Shown piece after piece: positions 13,276 to 27,699 of a stretch of DNA of 64,000 nucleotides; positions within the stretch are counted from its first letter, which is position 1; each line of letters starts with the position of its first letter. Source of the stretch: Mesostigma viride (taxonomy: Eukaryota; Streptophyta; Mesostigmatophyceae; Mesostigmatales; Mesostigmataceae); assembly GCA_009746045.1 (NCBI GenBank), contig RPFO01000156.1, positions 4,240,591-4,304,590 of the forward strand, given 5' to 3'. The translations under genes were made by a program, and so were the position numbers. The notes below the pieces were generated by a model, which did no database searches, was not told the origin of the DNA, and saw only the letters and a program-made list of their open reading frames with translations.

Positions 13276-13486
13276 CGCACCAGCCGAGGCCTGCAATGCG
13301 GCGAGGGTACAGCGGCGCCCGTGCCTGTCTTGCCTTGCCGTGCCCACGCATTCTGCAACACGGGCCCCTGCCCCACCGGCGCCATGATGCCCGTTCAGGG
13401 GCACATGGCCAACAAACCAATGCATTCCACGGTGGCGGGGCAGGAGGGGACAAGCCATGAAGCGCCCAACCCTTGTTGGCACCAGC

Positions 13487-14055
13487 ATCCAGGCCTTGTT
13501 CCGTTAGCCAGCATCCAGGCCTTGTTCCATTAGCCAGCATCCAGGCCTTGTTCCATGAGCCAGCATCCAGGCCTTGTTCCATTAGCCAGCATCCAGGCCT
13601 TGTTCCATGAGCCAGCATCCAGGCCTTGTTCCATGAGCCAGCATCCAGGCCTTGTTCCATTAGCCAGCATCCAGGCCTTGTTCCATTAGCCAGCATCCAG
13701 GCCTTGTTCCATTAGCCAGCATCCAGGCCTTGCTCCATTAGCCAGCATCCAGGCCTTGCTCCATTAGCCAGCATCCAGGCCTTGCTCCATTAGCCAGCAT
13801 CCAGGCCTTGTTCCATTAGCCAGCATCCAGGCCTTGTTCCATGAGCCAGCATCCAGGCCTTGTTCCGTTAGCCAGCATCCAGGCCTTGTTCCATTAGCCA
13901 GCATCCAGGCCTTGTTCCATGAGCCAGCATCCAGGCCTTGTTCCATTAGCCAGCATCCAGGCCTTGTTCCATTAGCCAGCATCCAGGCCTTGTTCCATTA
14001 GCCAGCATCCAGGCCTTGTTCCATTAGCCAGCATCCAGGCCTTGTTCCATTAGCC
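13487..14055. repeat. 26-bp tandem array, ~22 copies
   Basis: The unit is TAGCCAGCATCCAGGCCTTG plus TTCCAT. Variants alternate TTAGCC/TGAGCC/GTTAGCC and CTTGTTCC/CTTGCTCC. It follows the 30-bp array after a ~200-bp GC-rich spacer. The period is not a multiple of three and stop codons recur, so it is not coding. Confidence 0.92.
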
Positions 14056-16430
14056 AACCAACAACAGCACACCCTGCCAGGCAATACAGCCCCCCGCCCC
14101 CCCCCCCCACCCAAACTCATGTCGCAGGGCCCCGCCCGCGCAGCGCCCTACCTCCAGCGCGCTGGCTGCTGGCGCGCCACGGCGGTTGCTACCACGCGGT
14201 GTGTGGCCCGGAGCGATGACGCAGGCGCCCGATTGGCCGGAGGCCCGCGCGAGGTGTACGAGGGAGGCCAAGAAGCTGTCTGGGATGGGCGTTGGCGGGT
14301 CTAGTGCTGGCAATGTGTCGCATGCAACGAGTTGCATGTGGCAGTGGTCAGCACCTTGCAGGCGCAGGTGGCACAGGCCACGTGTGGGTGCGCCGTGGCC
14401 CACATGCATGGCCGCCACCACCAGCAGGGTAGGCGGCGCGCGTCCCTGGCGCCTTTCCTCCACAAGCGACAAGAGAGCGTGTGCCACGTGGATACTGCGA
14501 CTGGCTGGTATGGAGGCGTTGAAAATGATCATTGAAATCTGCGATTACAGGGTCCAGTAATTAACAGAAACAACATCTCATTTTCAACATTGTCAATGGA
14601 TGCCACAAAAACACACCAAGACGGGAAAATGGATGAAAAGCTCCGCATCAGTCACACGTTAAATATCGAAGAACATGCGCTTGTAAAGCTTGGAGAATGC
14701 AGGAAAGGAAAACATGTGGCAAGTAGCGCCAAATAGCTACACAAAGCAAACAAAAATACCTGCGTGCTCTCCGTGCTGTTTATTTTGCGGGAAATGTTCA
14801 CAAGTTGCACGGCGACATTGCATTCTGTCGCCTCATGTCTTGAAAACACTTGCTTGTGTTCCACCCCGACAAGGCGAAGTGTAAATGCACTGCGAGCAAA
14901 AATTCGCGAAGTCCGAAGGTTGCAAACAGTGACATGTATGCATGATTTCACGAGATCAGCCCCGGTGTGCAACCAAGCCGTGGCAGGCACAGCCATGTCG
15001 CCCACAACGTCATTGGGCTCTATGCGTACTCACTGCAGGTAGCTGGTTACCTCAAAGAAGTATCAGAAGAGCTTTGCATGGACATGAGGGCTCGGCAACC
15101 AGCAGCCGATGCATCACAGAAGCCAACAATAACTACATCACCAAGAAACACTCCTTCTTCCAGAACAAGTCGGACAACGCTACTCTTGGCATCGGCCATC
15201 ATTTGGGACATTTTTATTTGGATACCATCTTCGGAACTAAGGTAAATATGGATGCTTTGCTGAACATATTACTTGTGGTCTTCCGGTCTGCAGTAGAAGA
15301 AACCTGCTAGTGATCAACCCTTCGACATCATCGCGCTTTTGTATTTTCATTGGACGATTTCCGCTGACTGAAGGCATTTTCCTTGGGCATGACTGTCACG
15401 TCTTTATGGACGTCAAGGAAAGCAGTCGCCACAGGACGGGCACGTTAGTGACACAACTCACACTGCTGTTTGTGAGTTGTGACTGACTGCCCGCGGTCCC
15501 CGCCTTTTTAGTTAGTAAGGTCCGTGTACCTAGTTATTATGTCCGCCGTTCCGCGCTATGAAGTAATGAAGTATTAACCCTAGGCCCTAGCCTACTTATG
15601 CACGTGAGCGACGTGCGCGGGCATATCCTGCCCCTGATCCTGACAACCGGACGGCTAGCTACAGGCCTACAGCGGCTAGCTAGAGTACTACTAGCATACT
15701 ATTTGCGCAGACTTGTACTCCTGGCTGGTTGAAGTCGAACTAAATAAGTAGGTGCTTGTTGTTGTGCGGCGTGGGCAAACATCGACAACAACGCGCCCTC
15801 TCCACCTGTCACCTCCACACGTGTGTGTGCCCACCTTTAATTAGGATTCGCTGATACTTATTTCCCCTCTCACCTCTTTGGTCCATAATTGGCTAATAAA
15901 AATATACCCATTTCCCCGAAACAACGACAACAACAACAACAACACTTTCTAAACCTTTCACCTATCACACTACCCTCAGAGGGTAACCAGCTGGTCGATA
16001 CGTGGTACCTCTTAACCTAATGATATTCCTATTGGTTAATAAAAATACCCATTTACCCGGAAAACAACAACAACAACATGTGCGGCAACATGTGCGGCGT
16101 GGGATACATGTGCGGCGCAGTGCCGTAAGCGGAACCACCCACACATGTGCGGCGTGGGATACAACTGAACTGAACTGAACTGAGGTGCTTGTTGTTTTTG
16201 TTGTTGGTTCCCAATCCCACGCCGCTGATGGCCTGATGTGCAGCAGAGGAGAGTAATTATTGGTGCGTGGATTTCGGCCTACCTGCTATGCCAGTTGTCC
16301 CGCGCGCACTTGGCTTGGTTAATACATCTACTGCTGGTACCTGCTGAACTTATATCCCCACCCTCGTCCCCACGCTCCTTAGGCTAGAGATCCAATGTCC
16401 ACCGCAGTCAGCTAAGCCCGAGCCCAAGCC
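14056..16430. other. Gene-poor interval
   Basis: The first ~450 bases are GC-rich with a minus-strand open frame (14532 down to 14050) that has no recognisable domain. 14580-15310 has short open frames without support. 15883-15950 and 16028-16078 are a partial duplication (AATAAAAATA..CCCATTT followed by CAA repeats), and 16078-16220 holds repeated TGTGCGGCGTGGGATAC words. No gene is supported. Confidence 0.55.
15452..15481. other. Perfect 11-bp hairpin
   Basis: CACAACTCACA at 15452-15462 and TGTGAGTTGTG at 15471-15481 are exact inverted copies around an 8-base loop. No U-tract or gene lies next to it; function unknown. Confidence 0.7.
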
Positions 16431-16555
16431 CGGGGTGCTAAAGAATCAATGGAGGTATCAATTCGCAGAGGATGTGAGAACGACAATCCTGTGGTGTCAA
16501 TTGCGTAGTTCTTGTGGTTACCCCGCCATTTCATCATTGCGTGTATCTTCTAGGC

Positions 16556-22294
<5,739 letters not shown>

Positions 22295-22363
22295 TTTGAA
22301 TGGGACATGTGCCAGCCAAAGTATTTTTAGCCCTCCTTTTCGCCATCGCTAGAACTTTGCCAG

Positions 22364-22368
22364 TGTAA
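22364..22368 (+). terminator. TGTAA polyadenylation motif of the YY1-type gene
   Basis: TGTAA lies 70 bases after the stop codon. This pentamer is the usual polyadenylation signal in chlamydomonadalean algae, and the spacing fits a short 3' UTR. Confidence 0.6.
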
Positions 22369-22509
22369 CTCGATTGGATCGGGCTAGCTTCTATTGCATG
22401 GTGCCACGGTGGGAAGCCATATGTGCATAGTGGAGGCAACTTTCACGACAATGCCTTCCTGCTCACGGGGTATCAGCTCACTGAAATGATGCGTTTAGAG
22501 TCACATGTG

Positions 22510-22563
22510 CGTAAGTAAGTACTTGCGTGCCATGCACTGAGGCATGCCACGAGTACTATGCTA
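22510..22563 (+). repeat. Dispersed ~50-bp repeat, copy 2
   Basis: GTAAGTAAGTACTTGCGTGC through GGCATGCCACGAGTACTATG matches 9820-9870. It lies immediately before the truncated RT fragment and may be part of the same inserted element. Confidence 0.6.
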
Positions 22564-22579
22564 CCTCATAGTAGTACAA

Positions 22580-23045
22580 TCTTATCTTGTTGATTGTTTT
22601 GCGGGTGACGTACACCAACAAGCTTTTGGCATCCCTATGGGCACTTGCTGTGCCGGGCTGCTTGCAAACCTTCATCTATACACTTCTGAGCTTGCATTCA
22701 TGGAGAATCTCATTGCCTCAAATGATGATGTTCTCATCAGGCGCTTTATCCACACATGCCGATATATTGATGATGTCATTGCTTTCTACAACCCTGATTT
22801 TGCAACCCATTTGTATATCACAACTGGTCTGCCTGGCATCCACCCGCAAGCGTACCTCACAATAAAGCTCACGTCGGAGGATAGTAGTTGCAATTACCTT
22901 GATCTTAGCATGACACAAAACAAGATGGGCTGGCGCACGGCTATCTATGATAAGCGCACGGATCCTAATTACCAGCGAATTCCTTTTATTCGCTACCCTG
23001 ATGTTCAGTCTCCGCTCCCAAGTGATCAGCGAAATATGGTGTTGT
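22580..23045 (+). pseudogene. Penelope-like reverse transcriptase fragment (5'- and 3'-truncated)
   Basis: Codes for QQAFGIPMGTCCAGLLANLH, then RRFIHTCRYIDDVIAF, then SSCNYLDLSMTQNKMGWRTA and IYDKRTDPNYQRIPF. GIPMGT..LLA and RYIDD are RT palm motifs, and the downstream YLDL..YDKR block is typical of a family I associate with Penelope-like elements, possibly the Naiad/Chlamys type known from green algae. Only the second half of the RT is present, and no endonuclease domain can be seen. It stops near 23042 just before the AT-rich edge of the HUH-Rep element. A second, longer copy is at 59425-62105. Confidence 0.75.
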
Positions 23046-23154
23046 TCTTAGTCGGGGTAAAATTGGCTCTTTTTTAGCAAATTTAGCAAATTAGCAAATT
23101 AGCAGAAGGCGGGGGCCGAGATTAATTAAGAGGTACCTTGAAATTAAATAAGAC

Positions 23155-23205
23155 GCATACCTCTATCGAGATATATTCTGATCGCATACCTCTATCGAGA
23201 TATAT
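23155..23205 (+). promoter_or_regulatory. Iteron-like direct repeats upstream of the HUH-Rep gene
   Basis: GCATACCTCTATCGAGATAT plus AT occurs at 23155-23176 and again at 23184-23205, identical over 22 bases with 29-base spacing. Tandem direct repeats of this size are typical binding sites (iterons) of rolling-circle Rep proteins. That role is inferred only from proximity to the Rep-like gene. Confidence 0.45.
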
Positions 23206-23354
23206 GTTCGGAGGCGAATTTCTATTGGCGTTAATTTGTACTATTGTACGACAGCTGTCAAGGGTGACGGCATGTACTGAAATCGCGGATACTTTCTAGA
23301 TCGATTGCGCATTCGACGGTTAAAAGGCAGAGCTGCGGTTGAAAGTACTGTACA

Positions 23355-23560
23355 GTACGTGGGGGGGACGGTGTTACAACGGCCGGGGGGGGGACGCAGT
23401 TATGGGGGGGGGGACGGTGTTACAACGGGGGGGGAACGCACTTATGGGGGGGGGGAACGGTGTTATCGGGGAAATGGACCAAAGAGGTGAGAGGGGAAAT
23501 GAGTATCAGCGAATCGTTAATGGGGGGAACGGTGTTACACCGGGGGGGAGTCGCAGTTGT
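23355..23560 (+). repeat. G-run tandem repeat upstream of the HUH-Rep gene
   Basis: About four imperfect copies of a ~37-bp unit combine runs of 6-10 G with ACGGTGTTACAACGG and ACGCAGTTATG. The spacing of the G runs would allow G-quadruplex formation on the plus strand. It lies about 350-550 bases before the Rep start codon. Confidence 0.75.
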
Positions 23561-23906
23561 CAGTTTCAAACCGAATATCTATTGGACCGTAGTTCTAGGA
23601 AATTGTAGATGGCGATTAGTTCGGCACTTCCGGGCGTCAGGCCCAGTAAGGTCCAGGTGGAAGTTTAGACACCTTGCAATCACAGAATAGCGGTTACAGG
23701 GATATTATTTAATGGAAATGGCCGACACGTTGGAAACTGATTGCGGTTACAAACCTTACGTCGTGTGTGATTGGCTGGATACTAACGGGGCACGAAGACC
23801 AAAGGCAGAAGGAGCGGCCACGCGTCACGATTCGTGTGATTGACAGGATACACGCGAATATAGGTGTGTGAACGAAGGGACCAAAAGAAAACGAAAGGCC
23901 GACACC

Positions 23907-26380
23907 ATGGCGGCGATGAAAAATCTGGTACAACAAGACCTCTTCAAGGACCTCGTTGGAAAAGTAAACAAGCAGAGAGTCGACTTAACTAACGCCATCA
24001 GGGACAAAAAGCTTAATCTGGACCGTGCTAACGAAGGAGTACAAGTACAAACAAAGAATGTAAATGCGGCTAAGGCAAGGTATCATGAACTCAAGACAAG
24101 GGAGGAAAAGCTCTGCGAGGAGAAAGTGAAAAAGGCGTACGAGACAACCGTAGAACCCCAACTCAAGACGCTAGAGCGGCTGAAAGTCGCGTTATGCAAA
24201 AAGGAACAACTGTGGGAGGGGGTGGTCAAACATGCAACAAATGAGGTGCTGTCGACACTTGAGACAATAGGGCCCCTTCTCTCCAACGCAATCAATAAAG
24301 GGGCAGCGGTGGATAGCGTGGATCTGACGGGGTCCCAGGCGGACGAGGATGAATTATTGAACTCCGTTTTGTCTGCTGCCGGCAAGCTTGCTGGGGGGTC
24401 ATCTGTAACCCCATCATCATCAACACAAACGTCCACAAAACAACATGGCCAAGACCAAAACGCCGGCAAGTCGCCCTGGCCCGGCAAGGGACTAAACGAA
24501 CCCTCGATTTTGACGAACGCAATGAGGAAACGCCTGCTTTTGAGCCGTCGCCAGATGACGACCCCGTCCATGACGACCACGCCGGCCCAGCACCCGCCAA
24601 CGACGCCGGACCACCTAGTTCATCCCAAAGAACGGGACTCGATGGATCCAGCACATGCGAACCTCCAGATTCTTGAGGACGACGTTGTGCCTGAGTTAAA
24701 CTGTGAAACAAGGCACCGGCGGCGCGGGCGGCATGCTATTTTAGACGATGCCTCCGAGGATGACGATGAAAACAATGTCGACAAGGAAGACGAACCAGAA
24801 GCAGAGCAAGAAGAGGATGAAGAAGTAGCAGAAGAGGAGGAAGGGGATGAGGTTGACGAAGAGGATCCCCCTCCACGTCGGGCCAAAAGATGTAAATTCA
24901 TAGATGATGAAGCTGGTGTTTCCGGTGATGACGAGGACAGCGATGGCGAAGGGGCCATTAAAAATCAGAATTTCATGTGCAACTGTTGCGAGCCGCCTTT
25001 CGTTGCCAGGAGCCAAGCTGGTCTCACCCGTCACGTAACATGCAAGATAAAGCGTGGACGGTAAGCCGCCGAATCCTTTCTAGGGTTTTTTTTTCCAACT
25101 TGTATTCTTGCCAAACTTGTCCACGTGAGTTTTTCTTTGAAAATTAATCATGTCTTTAAACCAATCTTGACCACAATCCTTGCAAAAAATCTGCATTTTT
25201 TTTTTTTAATGTACCCTTCTCGTCACAGCCAAGCAAGACAGCAACTACAAGAGCGTGAGGCTACCGCAACGGATGAGCAAGTCAACGTCGAAAAACAGCA
25301 CCAAGATCAAGCACACGAAACTGACGATTACATCCCATTGCGTCAACCCAAGCGCGCACGTGGGCCTACGGCGCTAAAAAATATGACACTCCACATCTCC
25401 ATTTCAGGGGGGGCTCGCGATCTTGACGATGATGAGCTTGGCAAGATAGAGGCCTTCCACCTAGCCAATGGCGGCAAGGGCATGTCAATTGTGGAGGAAG
25501 GAATACTCGAAATGCACAAGCACGTCCACATGCTCATTGACGTTGAGGCTACATCGGCCCATGCTGTGAAACTCAAGCTCAAGAAAGAACTTGGGTGGGG
25601 TGAACCAATAGATGAAAAGGGAAAACATGACAAAACCAAACCGAGCCTTGTGGCACGCCAAGTGAAGTCCAGCCACAAATTGAATTATTCAGGGATGATA
25701 GGCTATTTGCTTAAATCGGAAGAGCAGGAGGGGTTTCAGATTTTGTATTGCCATGGCATTGATGAGGATGAAAAGAAGAGGGGCGTATAGAATATTTATT
25801 ACACGGATCCCCCACTCTCAAGGGACGGTGCTCCTTGACCGCCTACAACTTACTTGAGCGTGCGGCGGTATACTGGTTTAAGCACCACAATAGTATTAGC
25901 TTGCGTCCAAACTTGATTAAAACCCTCGCCCACATGTTCAAGACGGGGCGATACTCGCTAGATGCTAGATTTCTTGCAGGTAGGGGCCTTGATTACCCAC
26001 GTGTACAAGCTGCATTCGAGATCATGGTTGAACCTAGGCTTGGTGAACATTCTTTGTCAGCTATAGCACGCGGCCTTGAAAGAGCCCTGTTTAATCCGCG
26101 TGAGCGGTACTTTGAATCAGACGATGTAGATGCAGTTTTTCCAGATGCACGCGCGGCTCAACGCCAAGAACGCGCTGCACGCACAACTGAGGAGCCACCG
26201 GCCTCTGGGTATTTTGACATAGATGCCATCATCGAAGAGGTGCGTAAGCCCCTTCGTGATGATGACGAATTGACAGATGAGCAACTCCTTGACAAAGTCC
26301 TGCGTGACGAACGAAATAAGGATGCCCCAGATATCTTGTTGTCATCGGACTCCGACTCTGACATAGCATTCTATGAGTGA
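23907..26380 (+). CDS. HUH (Y1) Rep endonuclease gene of a Replitron-like transposon
   Basis: The start ATG at 23907 has an excellent context (ACACCATGG). Exon 1 runs to 25060; donor GTAAGC at 25061, acceptor CGTCACAG ending 25228, a phase-2 junction that restores the frame used by the Rep domain. The N-terminal ~380 residues are a predicted coiled coil (residues ~10-130), a low-complexity linker, an acidic Glu/Asp run and a C2HC finger (CNCCEPPF..GLTRHVTC). Exon 2 has a basic PLRQPKRARGP patch and three rolling-circle motifs in order: MTLHISIS (motif I), HKHVHMLIDV (HUH, motif II) and IGYLLKSEE (YxxK, motif III, single tyrosine). Near 25775-25790 the frame shifts at a GGGG run; the downstream frame continues with IEYLLHGSP and a helical, acidic tail ending IAFYE at 26380. 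The likely role is nicking and joining single strands during rolling-circle transposition. No helicase domain is seen, which argues against a Helitron. The family name is inference from motif layout and algal context. Confidence 0.68.
25061..25228 (+). other. Intron joining zinc-finger and HUH exons
   Basis: 168-bp, T-rich GT-AG intron. The in-frame TAA that appears to end the first reading frame overlaps the donor (G|GTAAGC), and splicing joins phase 2 to phase 2 without a stop. The decayed second copy has the same arrangement, with donor-like GTGAGC at 28799 and acceptor-like GCGGCGCAG near 29359. Confidence 0.72.
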
Positions 26381-26383
26381 ATT

Positions 26384-27274
26384 TTCATGATATGGTATAT
26401 ATGATTCTCATAATTAAATGGCACTATGTTGCTTTCTTGTGATTTGTGTAAATTTGTTAATTTTGGTAATTTTGTTAATTTTGTTAATTTGTAAACTGGG
26501 GACAACCTAGTCAGTAAAAAAAGTCTTAGTCAGTTGCATCGTTTTTCCCGTCTTTGTTCTTCTCTTGTAGATTTCATCTAGACTCTGGTTGAACTCTTGC
26601 ATCGTTTGTTGGTCAAAGACTATGACCGAGACACTATGCTCCATCAAGTGAGTTGTTTTTTGCAACGTCACCCACATGTGTTCGGTGCTCCCCCTTGGCA
26701 CAAGCTCTACCAACAGGTCGTGGACCGGCTGGATCGCGTAGTATCTCCGAGCATCTAAAACCTGTGATGCCAGATTTCCTTTGCGGCCGTTCCGGGCTTG
26801 GCATGCACTGTCCAGATTCGTTGTCCCCACCATCGCTTCGCTACAGTATACATGATGTTTTCTGGCATACGTGGGCGTTTAGTTCACGCTAAACATTGAA
26901 AGTGATGTCCTCCGGATTTTTGCCTTAGCGCCGTGTGCAGTTTTCTTGGACGTTTGGAAACATGGCATGGCTGGCGTACTGACTGACTAGCTAGACCATT
27001 TCGGTGGTTTTCCATTTGCGGGTATTTCCTCCTAAATGGTGGGAGAGCGATCGCAGCGATGGTGCTCACCAAGTACACTCCCGGCCATGTAGGCTCGAAA
27101 CACATACCCTGACTCAAGCATGAGCTGTTTCCGGCCCCACCGTCTAGGTCATGTAGTCGGTGAAAAAATGGTGCCGTGGAAGCCGGTGAAAAAATGGCTT
27201 TGTGTTTCCAATTTCAAAGTTTCGCGCAAAGCTAGGCAAAAGGAGGGTCGCGGGTCCGGGGAACAGCGGAAAGG
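26384..27274. other. Interval without supported gene between the two Rep copies
   Basis: 26450-26500 is a run of AATTTTGTT-type words; 23075-23103, before the gene, has AGCAAATT words that are loosely their inverted counterpart, so these may mark the element edges. Minus-strand open frames at 26833-26507 and 27117-26884 look protein-like in part but have no recognisable domain. 26898-26968 matches 31752-31832 inside the CACTA-type element (GGATTTTTGC and CCGTGTGCAGTT..GGACGTTTGGAAACATG). Confidence 0.5.
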
Positions 27275-27284
27275 TGACCAATAA

Positions 27285-27401
27285 TTAATTAATTAATTAG
27301 ACTCGTGCTCCCGTTGGGGAGTCACGGAGCATTAACCCCGATGAATGGATGGATGGGTGCACACATTCCTACCGGTCTAATCTATCTACATTGGCTACAT
27401 A
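27285..27401 (-). mobile_element. Very short LINE-tail insertion
   Basis: Tail ATTAATTAATTAATTAG is followed by ACTCGTGCTCCCGTTGGGGA and GTCACGGAGCATTAA, the 3' end of the LINE family seen elsewhere here. GTGACCAATA occurs on both sides (27275-27284 and 27402-27411), so the insertion is only ~117 bp. The distal ~65 bases do not match the other LINE copies. Confidence 0.7.
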
Positions 27402-27699
27402 GTGACCAATAAGGGTGCGGAATACGGCGCGGCGCTCTTTCCAGCTGGCGTTGGACGTTTTCAGAGTGGTTGGGCATTGGACAGAATTGCCTGTCAGAAA
27501 AGCGGTTTCGGCGTCTCACGTTACATGGAAAAGGGGGCAACGCGGCGCATCTCGAATGTTCATCATGAATGCGAAATCGGTAACGCGGTTACGAACCGGA
27601 CATTCTCTTTTATTGGCTGGCTGCCGACAGGGCTCCATGGGCAGCGCACAACGGCAGGGGTTGCACGGTAAAGGCCAATCGGAGCGATGCACGGTAAAT

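Noticed and set aside
12338-13696. Repetitive 370-580-residue frames (Val-Gly-Asn-Lys, Cys-Cys-Arg-Gln, Leu-Pro-Thr types).
   Set aside because: Several frames on both strands are open at once because the repeat unit is 30 bp; no frame shows synonymous-biased change or a recognisable domain.
23907-26380. Helitron classification of the HUH gene.
   Set aside because: No SF1 helicase motifs and only one catalytic tyrosine are visible; Helitron Rep uses two and is fused to a helicase.
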